From NCBI GenBank assembly GCA_002633025.1, contig NMRB01002281.1:16039-80038 (forward strand): a stretch of DNA of 64,000 nt, given 5' to 3'. Both the position numbers and the translations under genes were made by a program. The first letter of the stretch is position 1. Each line of letters opens with the position of its first letter. This stretch comes from Notospermus geniculatus (Eukaryota > Nemertea > Pilidiophora > Heteronemertea > Lineidae). Positions 10,743 through 20,849 of this stretch are shown here, piece by piece. A model generated the notes under the pieces. That model was not told where the DNA came from, searched no databases, and saw only the letters and a list, made by a program, of their open reading frames with translations.

Positions 10743-12064
10743 ACAAGAAAAGGACATCGGAGCGATGTCAGTAGTTTCCGATGAGAAGTTTACTACTCTA
10801 GAGCTAATTAACTGTGACCCTGACCTCTGACCTTGAGAAGTATTGCGTAACTGGAACAGGGATCTTTGATTAAACCTATAGGGGGTGGTTAATGTTGGCT
10901 TCTAATTAGTTTTCCCCTGAAATTCTGTGTAGATTTGCATTTTAGAACTGTTTGACTGTGACCTTGACCTCTGACCTTAAAGGTCATTGCATAATCCAAA
11001 AGGTCATCCTTGATGACCTTGGTGTAGGTGAAGGTTTTAGGCTTTCACCATAACCAGGTTCTGCGTTATATCATGTTATCTGTGAAGTTGACTGTGACCT
11101 TGACCTCTGACCTTCAGAAGTACCGTTTTGCATAACTGGAACAGGCATCTTTGATTAAACTTATAGGAGATGGTTAATTCAGGCTTCTAATTAGTTTTCT
11201 CCTGAAATTCTGAGCTGAGCAGATTTGCACTTTAGAACTGTTCGACCTTGACCTCTGACCTTCAACGTCATTGCATAATCTAAAAGCTCATCCTTGATAA
11301 CCTAGGTGTAGGTGAAGGTCTTAGGCTTCCACCATCACAAGGTTCTGACTTATCTCATGTTAGCTGTGACGGTTGACTGTGACTTGACCTCTGACCTTGA
11401 GAAGTATTGCGTACCTGGAACAGGATCATTGATTATTAACCTATAGAGGAACTTCACGTGACGTCATCACTGACCTCATAATTCGCACGTCAGCCATGTT
11501 GGACGTCATTTGAAGCTACGAATGCGTTGGACGTGACGTCCAACATGGCGGCATCTCGTCGCGGCAGTGACGTCACAATCGTGAGTGAAGAACCTCTATA
11601 GGGATGGTTAATTCAGGCTTCTAATTAGTTTTCTCCTGAAATTCCAAGGAGATTTACACTTCAGAACTGTTTGACCTTGACTTTGACCTTTGACCTTCAA
11701 GATCATTACGTAAATTGAAAGCTCATCCTTGATAACCTAGGTGTAGGTGAAGGTTTTATGCTTCTACCATCACCAGATTCTGACTTACGTCATGTTATCA
11801 AATTTGAATATCAAATCTCACCACGATATCAGCAAATATCATGCGACTGAGCAGGTGCAAACTGAAAATTTCAGTTGCAATAACATCCGTGGATGAGCAA
11901 TGATGTTTTGATGCCAGTTTCAAGTCATTTACTGTGGCAGATCTCCCGATATGTCAAAATATCAAATTTGATATATCAATATCATTATGATGCTGACACT
12001 GGAGAATAAATTTGTTGATGCCAGTATCTTGCCAAGGGCCATAAACATAGGGAAGGAACTTGTC
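10737..12064 (-). repeat. Family B element, inverted copy with amplified AGGTCA units
   Basis: Inverse of 7,890-8,790. The terminal hairpin ACATCGGAGCGATGT is at about 10,752. Three units of about 300 bp carrying GACCTTGACCTCTGACC follow (10,810-11,090, 11,090-11,390, 11,390-11,720). The distal block CATAAACATAGGGAAGGAAC at 12,040-12,059 is the inverse of that at 7,900-7,925. A small element is inserted at 11,446-11,596. Confidence 0.75.
11446..11596. mobile_element. 151-bp MITE inserted at TATA
   Basis: Ends GAGGAACTTCAC and GTGAAGAACCTC, with an inner inverted GTGACGTCA. TATA stands on both sides (11,442-11,445 and 11,597-11,600). Sister units of the same repeat read AACCTATAGGGGGTGG (about 10,875) with one TATA, the unoccupied site. 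The duplication is TA or TATA, compatible with Tc1/mariner-type insertion. The interior carries ACATGGCGGC. Confidence 0.75.
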
Positions 12065-12284
12065 ATTATGGTTTCCGATCTCAAGATCGGAAACCATATT
12101 GTGTTTGGTCATGGTGTCTGTCTGTCTGTGTGTGTGTGTGTCTGTGTGTGTGTGTGTGTGTATCNTTCCAGTTACGCAATACTTCTCAAGGTCAGAGGTC
12201 AAGGTCACAGATAACTAGCTCTAGAGTAGTTAACTTCTCATCGGAAACCATTGACATCGCTCCGATGTCCTTCTCTTGTTACAC
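12064..12284 (+). repeat. Family B copy with interior missing at a single N
   Basis: The start (palindrome TTTCCGATCTCAAGATCGGAAA and microsatellite) is joined at N 12,165 to the last 117 bp of the same family (TCCAGTTACGCAATACTTCTC to the hairpin ACATCGCTCCGATGT). About 1 kb of the family body is absent, so the N most likely replaces unresolved sequence. Confidence 0.7.
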
Positions 12285-12567
12285 TTGTTACTAGTGCTCT
12301 ACCTGGCGTCGGACACAAGTTATTCAAAAAACGAAAGTGTGGCAGACAAAATCTCAACTTTTGATATATCAATTTCACCATGAACCAGGTATCGGAGACT
12401 GGAAATTTTCATTTCATCTTGTAGCTCAGGTCATGAAACCTTGGAGTAGGTCACATTTCCAGGTCTGTAGCTCTTGCAGGAACAAAGTTACAGGTGTGAC
12501 AGACTGAACAGACAGACACCATGACCAAACACAATATGGTTTCCGATCTTGAGATCGGAAACCATAA
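12285..12567 (-). repeat. Family B 5' fragment, inverted
   Basis: Inverse of 7,582-7,880, ending in the palindrome at 12,537-12,567. It has blocks TAGTGCTCTACC, CACCATGAACCAGG and TCTTGCAGGAACAAAG. It also matches 265-480 near the window start. Confidence 0.75.
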
Positions 12568-12885
12568 TAACTGGATCATCTCCAAATTTTTATCATAGGT
12601 GTATCTAATTGGGATACATAACTTATATAACGGGTTTTTGATTTGACATACTTTTCAAGGTCACAGAGACAAAAGTTTTACAAAAGTAACAAACCTGCCA
12701 CAGTTCGCCATTTCACTGAGTGACTTCATATCTTGCATAAACCTGTATCAGAGGGATACCTTCAAAAATACTGAGTTTTGGCACCATCGGACATCCAGTA
12801 TGGCCACCAGGTGGCATAACCTGAAACTCATCTGAGTGCTATACGTCAGAAACAGCTTGACCCAGAGTGCTCAAATAGTAAAGTA

Positions 12886-14018
12886 CAGTAGAACTCGCGT
12901 AACTCGACATCGTATAACCCGTCACTGTGCACAAGTCGGCACCTGCCAGGAAGTCCCGATTAACTACAACGTTAATTCCATTTAAAAATATGCATACAAG
13001 TCGTCATTCGTAAGTCGTCATTTAACACAAGTCGTCACTAATCTGACAGTCCCGTGTAATAGAAATGTCAAGTAAAATAACGCCTGTAACTCGTCACCGC
13101 CGGAAAATGATTTGACGCATGTTGCATGTCGCTCAGCTGCACCTCATTCAGCAATAGGAGCAATCAGCTGCGCGTATTGCCAAAAGATGGCAGCAAAGTT
13201 CTAGTGGACCAATACACAGGAAAATCCACGTGATTGGTGCTCGATGAGGAATGAATGGGTCCGCTATTTGCATTGAATTGGGCCGTAGTAACACCTATTG
13301 GTCAACTCACTGACAGCTCCTATTGGCGAAACGCGCCACACAGGTTTTCTGGAACCCTCCCGACTTGAGTCCGGTTCAGCTTTGATACACTCACTGCGTC
13401 AGGGAAACGATCTCCTTCCTCACACTGAACTATCAAAGTTTCCCCAACATAGTCCTGATGTGAAATACATGCTATCCCTTGACAGACGACGTTAATAATA
13501 ATAATAATAATGGCGAATTCTTATATAGCGCTTCATAGCGTATTACGCTCTCTAAGCGCTTCACACATTATTACCCCAGCCTATGATTCAGAAACCTTTC
13601 TGTAGAAACCAAAGGGCAGCCACAATATAGCGCACACGATGGACATTTCAGGCCAGTTGAGAGTTACAGAGTGGCACGGCCGGGGATCGAACCCACGATC
13701 TTCCGATCATGAGTCCACAGCCCTAACCATTATGCCACCGCGCTCCCGTTACCTCGACAGTATTCATTGGTGCACGCCTGTTTCCGCAGCCCACAAGATC
13801 AAAGATGATGTATAGACGTACGTGCACATGTACAGTGCAGGGAAACCAGGAATTCCCAGCACACACGTCACGTCGTCACTGATGAGTCAGACTGCAAGTC
13901 GTCATTTTGACGAGTTACATGCAAGTTGTCATTATGACAAGTTATCTTTACTCGTCCTTCTTGTAAGTCGTCAAAAAAATCCCAGTCCCGAAGGTGCCGA
14001 GTTACGCGAGTTCTACTG
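12886..14018. mobile_element. Pogo/Tigger-like DNA element, non-autonomous, 1.13 kb
   Basis: Terminal inverted repeats CAGTAGAACTCGCGTAACTC are flanked on both sides by TA (12,884-12,885 and 14,019-14,020). CAG termini with a TA duplication and this type of end are characteristic of the pogo branch of Tc1/mariner. The interior has many GTCGTCA words and no intact transposase. A weak helix-turn-helix-like reading on the minus strand near 13,340-13,460 is too damaged to call. The segment 13,150-13,330 is related, inverted, to 47,890-48,090. Confidence 0.75.
13493..13748 (-). mobile_element. tRNA-derived SINE
   Basis: Minus strand: a tRNA-like head with A box TGGCATAATGGTTAGG and B box GGGTTCGATCC, a body containing GCCCTTTGGTTTCTACAGAA and AGCGCTATATAAGAA, and an (ATT)n tail at 13,493-13,511. 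Related copies lie at 55,161-55,415 and 60,951-61,196. CGTTA flanks both ends and may be the target duplication. It is inserted inside the pogo-like element. Confidence 0.85.
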
Positions 14019-14045
14019 TACCTCCCTCTGTCATTACACTATTTG

Positions 14046-14380
14046 GCGTGTTCGAAAACTAACTCGCGCCTACACCGGCCTGTCACAACAGGCGCTACTA
14101 ACCCTCCCCCTGAGCCAGTTACTTTGGGAAGTATCAGCATGCAGAGCATGATGTCACTTCCGAATGTAGATGCACACAGCCCTCGCATACATCGATCCAT
14201 ACATCAGCGCGCAAAAGAAAAAACGCTGTCGTGTTTGACACGAGTAAAGTGTCATGGCAGACAATCAGAGTGCATCTGCCATGACACTTTACTCGTGTCT
14301 AACATGACAGCGTTCTTTTATTGGCCTCCAATGCGCATGTCTGAGAAAGCGCTAGTGCCTGGACAGTGAAAGTAATCGAA
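14046..14380. repeat. Family C foldback with ACGAGTAAAGTGTCATGG hairpin
   Basis: Contains the inverted pair GACACGAGTAAAGTGTCATG (about 14,238) and CATGACACTTTACTCGTGTC (about 14,280), and edges GTGTTCGA and TCGAACAT. A second copy, split by another element, spans 21,408-22,235. Both share CTTTTATTGGCCTCCA and CTTTCTCAGACATGCGC, inverted relative to each other. Confidence 0.7.
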
Positions 14381-14639
14381 CATGCTAATATCTCGTACCT
14401 CAAGTAAAATTCCATGAACGTGATTGGCTCATTTACGTCATGTGACCTTGTGTCATTTCGATATGTCCCCCCGCGGGCGGTCATATCGCGATATGTTGCC
14501 CGCTACCATGGCCTCGCAAAGCCTCGGGAGACATATCATCCCAGCGGGGGGACATTCAGTATGTCACCCGACATTTCGGGCAACATTTTTATAATGTCCA
14601 ACCAGGTGAGCACATGGACGGTCCATGGACCATTTCACN

Positions 14640-15662
14640 CTAAGGTCTTTAGTGTGTGTTTCACCATCAACACGATAGATGAAAAGGGGAATGCGGTAAC
14701 AGGTGAACAATAGTCGATCAATGGCCAGGGAATCTAACAACCCATGTTGATCACTCGGCGACTTCCGACGGGTTTTCCAAGACCGCCACACAATTACACG
14801 ATTACCCCGATTGAAACGAACATCATCACCACAAAATGATTACGGTCAGTGGTAAAAGTGATTGACACTATTGACTGATGATAGATTGTGGACACTCAGC
14901 AAACTTTCTTCCAATGAGGTCACTACTCCAATCCCTCATCAATACTACAATTTACCGCAGACCCCTCGTGACATGAATCCACCAATTATGAACCATAGTC
15001 ACCTTTTCCTGGTATCCGCCCCCCATTCATGGCGATTTCATACACTGTGCGCGGTATTGGGGGAACAATCCAGTATGTTAACTCATTCAGAACTTATAAC
15101 CTACAACGTGGATTATCAAGACCCATCTAGGCCCCGTTTATAATTTTTAGTACAAGAAAAATCGTAAGTGTACAACGGGCATAACGTATTTATAAATTTA
15201 TTGTCGTCAACTTCGCGGAGCGCTATTCGAAATTCGGTGTGCGTTTCGTCTGGTGTTGGATGTGATCTTTGGTTGCCACTTCGTGGCTACGAAACATTAA
15301 ACATCGTAAAGCCCTTGTCAAACCAAAGTAGTTCTCGAAAAGCCCGGCCCCGCTCTAAAAATTTTTAAAAGGCCGCCGACGATCCGCCCGGCCCGAGCCC
15401 GTCCATGAAATACGTAAAAAGACTGTAAAACGTTGTCGCTAGTACCCCTCACCGTTCGCACAGAGTTTGCCCCGTTGGCAACATTTTCAAGAAGGTAGTG
15501 AGGTACTAGTTTGGTGTGATGGTATTGGAAGCCTATCGGTCTTGCTACACATGTATGCTAAAATGCTAAAACATGCATTCGCAGCGGGCGGTATTGAGGC
15601 GCCACCATCTGAAAACGGATATAAAGTCGACTTTTGCATTTCGTCAAGTTCAGGCCTCCCAC
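14640..15662. other. Intergenic, nothing identified
   Basis: No protein, RNA or clear repeat is recognised. 15,300-15,640 is somewhat GC-rich (GCCCGGCCCGAGCCCG near 15,388) without a supported ORF. Confidence 0.4.
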
Positions 15663-15911
15663 TGTTCCTATAATTCCTATACATAATATGTATTTCCTAT
15701 ATTTTTAAGATTTCGCTCCTATAATTCCTATATTCCTATAATTCCTATATTTCTTCAATTTTGTCCTATAATTCCTATATTTCCAGTCTGTCCAAAAGTG
15801 GACAAGTGTATTTTAGCCTTTAAACTACGTTAAACTGATTTCTGTGAGGGGGAGGGGAGTTACACCTGTCCTCCTTTGTAATGTGTTGTCTTCTTTCTCT
15901 TTTCCTTTGGG

Positions 15912-16185
15912 CAGGCGCGGATCGAGAGGGGGGTTGGGGTGTCATGATCCCCCCTCGCCACCACCAATTGTTTTTTTTTCTCAATAATTTGCGATATAAT
16001 AAGCAAAAAAAACGCAAGAATTCTTTTGATACTGAGATGCCAGGAAATCGCGTCTATGGCCTTCTAGATTCCAAAATTTTCTGGGGGAGGCCCCCCGTCG
16101 GTCCAGGCATCTTCGGCGAGAGCCTGCAACACCTGCCCTCGGTGGACCTGACTTCCCTCTGCCAAAAATCCTGGATCTGCGCCTG
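15912..16185. mobile_element. hAT-like MITE (CAGGCGCGGATC ends)
   Basis: Left end CAGGCGCGGATCGAG, right end CTGGATCTGCGCCTG, an imperfect inverted repeat related in form to the element at 26,520-26,776. TTGGG flanks both sides. It is non-coding. Confidence 0.65.
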
Positions 16186-16206
16186 TTGGGACTATGATGA
16201 ATCATC

Positions 16207-16350
16207 CTTGGGACGAATTTTCCAGTGACTAATTTTCTGGGAACGAAATTTCTGGGGACCATTTTTCCTCGGGGACAAATTTTCCTCAGGGACAAGTTTT
16301 CCGGAGATTAATTTTCTGGGGACGAGTTTTCCTAGACATAGTTTTCCTTG
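16207..16350. repeat. GGGGACAAATTTTCC word array
   Basis: About eight degenerate units of 16-19 bp, for example GGGACGAATTTTCC, GGGGACAAATTTTCC and GGGGACGAGTTTTCC. Non-coding. Confidence 0.75.
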
Positions 16351-16552
16351 GCATACATCAAAGAAATTGAAGAAAACTGAATGATTAGTCAACTGAGGAA
16401 GGGAAATTATAAGATCAGTATACTCGTATCTTCATGTTAAAATTCCTATATTTTTCCTATAATTTTGGCAAATTGTTCCTATAATTCCTACAATAATTTG
16501 CTTCGAAGCTGGTGGGAGGCCTGCAAGTTTCCGAAGCCTCACTAGTTGGGGC

Positions 16553-16607
16553 ACTTACCCCCAGACATTTACCCCCTAGGACACTTACCCCCAGGACTTT
16601 TACCCCC
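16553..16607. repeat. ACTTACCCCCAGG short array
   Basis: Four degenerate units of 13-18 bp (CACTTACCCCCAGA, CATTTACCCCCTAGGA, CACTTACCCCCAGGA, CTTTTACCCCC) directly before the TIR element at 16,608. Confidence 0.65.
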
Positions 16608-17054
16608 GGACGCGAATTTTTTTTCCTGAACCTTTCAGTAATGTATTGCGGACTTAGAATATTTTCAGTAAAATGAAAATAGCGAGAGAAGAAGCAGTGG
16701 AAAAAATCAGGCTCTAGCAGAGACTCGATCCAGGGATCTGCGGTGTGTAAGCCCAACGCTCTAACCACTAGGCTACCGAGGCAGCCGGCAGCGAGTATGG
16801 TGATTCTAAGTCTTATAAAACAAATCTTATGTAATAACCATATAGTGCTACCCCTTACATAAACCTTTTCTTTTCTAGCCCTAACCCTAACCCCTACCCT
16901 ATCCCTAAACCTTACCCCCACGACCCAGTTATCCCCCCACGCGCGTTGAAAAAGTGTTTTACTCCAAAGTAAGTGTCCCTCTTACGACTATAATAGTAAC
17001 TACAAAATGTACAGTGTATTTGCTGAAAGGTTCAGGAAAAAAAAATTTGCGTCC
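16608..17054. mobile_element. 447-bp TIR element holding a tRNA-like head and CCCTAA repeats
   Basis: Ends GGACGCGAATTTTTTTTCC and its inverse, continuing through CTGAACCTTTCAG on both sides, a TIR of about 33 bp. Inside, minus strand, is a tRNA-like piece at about 16,724-16,790 (A box TAGCCTAGTGGTTAGAGC, degenerate B box GGATCGAGTC). Next to it is the telomere-like stretch CCCTAACCCTAACCCCTACC at 16,878-16,897, decaying to about 16,921. Confidence 0.7.
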
Positions 17055-17325
17055 CGCTCACGGTTTCTGCCAATTTTTCGAGTTCACGAAAACACCAAAA
17101 TAATCCTTCTGAAGCGATTCACTTCAAAATGGTGCAGTCTATCATGAATTTTAGTTCATGTTTTGTCATGAGGAATTATGAAATCGAGGAAAAACGATCG
17201 AATTTAAGCTGTTTTTATCATGTTTANGTACAGTAGCAGCAACTATGACAACTAACCCAGTTACCGTATTCAAACATCTGGTGCTAAATCAAGAGGGTCA
17301 TCATCCCCAATTATTAAGTCATCAT
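17055..17325. other. Spacer with gap
   Basis: AT-rich, with a single N at 17,227, and no feature recognised. Confidence 0.4.
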
Positions 17326-19191
17326 CTATATCCCCAAATATGTTTGACAGAATACCACAAATGCGACAAGCATTATCACATAAATAGTTACATTGCACAC
17401 ATCAATGATGTCATCAACATTTGCCAAGCTTTCAAGTTCATCTAAAATGCACTGAATCACATCAAAAGTTAATCCATGAATCATTTCCGGTTCCGTGTAC
17501 ACTACTGCTTTTGACAAAATTTCATTATCCAGAGAATTTTTCAAACAAAACAATTCATTGGCAACTGAGACCCTATCTTCCTCTGAAACTTCACGACGGA
17601 AAAAATCCTCCAACTCATCCGACTCTGAAACAGGCACAACACATGGAGAAAACAATTCATAGCCATTTTTTGCATCATCACAGTGTCCACAAGTGCAGTT
17701 TTCAGTGCAGACAGAGCAACAGAGATGATCATGTCAATAATTTATTGTCAAATCTCCTTCAAATTTATTTAATGCCTGTTTACGTAAACAATCAGCTTCA
17801 CTTTTAACAAACTGTATCATTCTAGCATCAACATTGCGAAGTTGCCTGCCAGTGTAAAGCATGCATAATTGCATGAGCTTGCCCAGAGGTCGAGCGTCCA
17901 GCACGCCCAATCTGTTGTACATAATCATCCACAGTAGCCTACTTGGGGGTCCATAATGGACAACAATCTCGCACTTCATATCCAAGCCCATGCCAAGCAC
18001 TTTCGTTGCAATCACGACCCTCAAATTGGTATCGTCAGAAACAATTTCATGAGCAACATGATCTTTTACATCCCTTGGCGTTTTTGAATGAACCATATCA
18101 AATGTTCTTTGTGACAGTTCAGCCGGATTTTTCCCAAATACCGTCTGAAATTCATTGTACAAAAATGAACAATCCTTTATTCTCCTGCAGTAAATGACGG
18201 TCCTTGGACAGGTAACTGGATCCTTAAGGGCTTCGAAGAGCCACCTGAAACAACAAACGTCTTTCACTTTGTACTTTGACAAACGAATGTTTTTCCTGTC
18301 TGGAATTTTGTAGACAACTGTTGGTTCACGCAGCACAAATAATTCTTTAATTTTAGCCAAAGTGGCTTTGCTGGCTGTCGCAGTCAAGCACATCATGGGC
18401 ACTCGAGGGTACAAGGCCCGTAGGTCACCAACATGACTGAAGTACTCCCTGAAGGCAGTCCTCCTATCACGGCTCAGCCCCCTGCAAAAGAAAGGGAGAT
18501 AAATAATTTTCAGCGTCGTTCATTTCATTTTCAATTTTTTTGCTGTCGAGCGATTTTTCAACCAGTCACTTCCTACAAAAAACAATGAATGTTCAAGTAT
18601 ACAAACCATGAAACAGTTGTGTGAACTTCATCAAACACAATTGTCTTCACTCGTTCTTTGTAGAGATCCCACCGAAGTACCTTGGCGATGTGTCTATCAC
18701 TCAGAAATTGTTCCGGATTTCCCAGAACATACCTGTAAGAAAGAACAACATCGTTTGGTAAAATAACAAATAAATCCAAGAGTTATGTTGAATAAACTAT
18801 TCCATTCATACAATAACCTGGAATAACAGTACCTAACCTGAAAATTATCTTGATCAAATTCAGAAACGTACCTGAACTTTCCAAGCTGAAGATCCAATGT
18901 GGAATAGCTTTCTTTCTCCCCGAGGTATGCTGCCGAAATATTCAACGTCCGCAACTTTTGAAGTTCGGCCTTCAATAGGAAAGCCAAAGGCGATACAAGA
19001 AGGACAATGGCATCATCATCGTCAGATATCGTGGTTATTGTCTCAAAACAAAGTGACTTGCCAAAGCCAGTTGGCAAGCTGGCGACTGTGTCTCTCCCAT
19101 TTATGATAGATGTAATCGCTTCTTTCTGTTCAGCTTTAAGAGATGGTATTTTGAACACTTTACAAATTTTCTTCTCCTGATCACAGTCCAT
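17326..19191 (-). pseudogene. RecQ-like DNA helicase, multi-exon, degraded
   Basis: Exon 1 (19,191-18,873) has a Q-motif-like LKAEQKEAI and Walker A LPTGFGKSLCFE. GT-AG splicing to exon 2 (18,732-18,607) keeps frame and gives the motif II DEVH box; splicing to exon 3 (from 18,481) restores GLSRDRRTAFREYF, then LTATAS (III), VIYCRR (IV) and VVIATKVLGMGLD (V). Between about 17,936 and 17,862 the frame is wrong: motif VI, QQIGRAGR, is readable only one frame away, and the frame returns at LYTGRQLRNVD after an ATGCATGC duplication. An in-frame TGA at about 17,734 precedes a Cys-rich block (HLCCSVCTENCTCGHC), after which the frame stays open to 17,326. The family unwinds DNA 3'-5' using ATP; damaged motif VI and the stop argue for a pseudogene, unless these are assembly errors. 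Such helicases are often multicopy in invertebrates. A 5' exon may end at the acceptor TTTTTCAG near 19,225. Confidence 0.85.
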
Positions 19192-19224
19192 GATACTGGT
19201 AGGCCAACAGGTTGAGCCATCCCT

Positions 19225-20577
19225 GAAAAAGATGCGAGTTATCGAAATGAGATTTTAATTAATTCTATCACTCTCACAGGGCAGGCCTAGACATAGCTAG
19301 TCACAGCAGCATTTTATATGACAGAGGGCACAATAGGGCCTACTCTGCATTTACTTAAATTTATGGAATTCATCCATCCATGGTCCCTGCACGTTCGTGA
19401 TGTATCATAGGCCTACAGTCCAGATTTGTGGTCGAGACACATGTACACAGATACTAGCCTAGGCCTACACGAGCGAGGAAACTTCTACTAGGCCTACCCT
19501 GGCCTACCACATCAACAATAGTCAATAGCCTAGCGATTATAGGCCTACTAATCGTAATGCACTGCCAGCGCCAGCATCTAGGTCTAGCATGGACTGAGTA
19601 CAGTCAGACTCAGAAAGAGTGGTGATAGGCCCTATCCAGTGTCATTTCTTCTGATGTTGTCGCATTTATTTTAGTTAAAAATACCAAACTGACACTCGTT
19701 GTCATATCTCCGCAGTCCACACAGCACAGATGCCTTTTTCCTCATTTGCAGCGTCAATTTTCTATCATTTTGACACTCTTTTTACATGTTTTACCTACCA
19801 GAATGATGAACAATACAGAATGAGATCCACCTCCTGATCAGCTGACCGGAACGTGCCTCGAGGTCAAGGACAGTATTTGAATTTGAATTTGAATTTATCC
19901 TCGTACCTAAGTTCGATGCTCTGTGCATTAACCCGCACTTACGGATTTGTCGATATCCTGCTAGTGAGGTTAAAAAGTTTCAAGGCAGACCAGGATCTGG
20001 GGAATTACATCATCCACAGAAATAACGACCAATCAAAAGTGTGCCAGATTTTCCCTAGTAGATTGCTTTCGGGAAATTTCATTCGCCGAGACGGGCGTTG
20101 TGGTCGTCGGTACGCTAGCCGCTGATTTTGCTGCTTGCTTTCCCAGTCGTTTGTGGAGTGTAGCGCGGCGGCCGGAGCGACACAACGACTGGGTCCCGAG
20201 TCTAGCTGGTGTCTGTCGGATTTTGTTCCGACGAGTTGAAAATGGTTGGCCGATACCGTATATTCCCCCACCGATTTCCCAGCGGGTATCGGCCCGGCAA
20301 TCCGGCGATTTTGAAAATCGGCCTCCGATTGACATCGGAGGGGAATCGGTCGCGCACCCGTGGGCGCACCTGTCGGACTTTGACCAGTGTCCGGAGGATG
20401 TCTGGGCCCCCTGATGACGGCCGAAAATCGTCCGACCTACTCGGTGCCTGGTAGGGAGGAGGCTGACCGGTGGCTGGTGGGACCCCGATGGGCGTGTCAA
20501 GGATTATGAAGGATCACTAGCGCCAGCCGCTAGTCGCCGCAAGAAAATAACTCCGAGTTATTTTCTTCCGATCACGT
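19225..20577. other. Region upstream of the helicase, TAGGCCTA-rich
   Basis: From 19,280 to 19,570 the word TAGGCCTA(C) recurs many times. 19,870-19,900 has a short GAATTT repeat. 20,230-20,420 is GC-rich with inverted CGATTTTGAAAATCG. I find no convincing gene. Confidence 0.4.
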
Positions 20578-20785
20578 ACGCGGCGCGCTACCGAGCTCAG
20601 GAAAGCCGTAGATATCCTCGGGCCACCGGCCGGCAACCCGTCATTTCCCCCCTTTTTAGCCCGTACGGTGGAGATGCGACTGTACATGTAGTATAAGCGG
20701 CGCGCTACCGACCTCAGGACAGCGGTAGATATTCTCGGGCCATCGGCCGGCAACCCGTATTTTCCCCCTTTTTAGCTCGTTCGGG
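20578..20785. repeat. Two-copy tandem repeat, 119-bp spacing
   Basis: GCGGCGCGCTACCG(A)CTCAGGA... through GGCCGGCAACCCGT and CCCCCTTTTTAGC occurs at 20,580 and 20,699. The copies are close but not identical. Non-coding. Confidence 0.75.
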
Positions 20786-20849
20786 CGTCGCAAACACATA
20801 CTTGGCAGCATCGGTGGAAATGTGACTCAGGCATTAGCGAGCGCTTTGC

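Larger units (their letters stand above)
12568..14640 (+). repeat. Family A copy split by two insertions
   Basis: Body blocks run 12,568-12,885, then CCTCCCTCTGTCATTACACTAT at 14,021-14,042, then the tail AATGTCCAACCAGGTGAGCAC...TCCATGGACC at 14,592-14,635. The gaps are filled by the pogo-like element (12,886-14,018) and by family C plus adjoining sequence (about 14,043-14,591). An N at 14,639 ends it. Confidence 0.7.
15663..16495. repeat. CCTATAATT word arrays at two sites, with inserted element
   Basis: TTCCTATAATTCCTATA words fill 15,663-15,785 and resume in the same orientation at 16,439-16,495. Between them lie a hAT-like MITE (15,912-16,185) and a different word array (16,207-16,350), suggesting one array split by insertions. 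Confidence 0.65.

Noticed and set aside
13340-13460. Helix-turn-helix remnant of a pogo transposase
   Set aside because: A weak minus-strand reading (SVSKLNRTQVGRV-like) needs several frame changes; too little to annotate, although it would suit the element.
16724-16790. tRNA gene
   Set aside because: A and B boxes are recognisable, but the anticodon arm does not fold and the piece is inside a mobile element.
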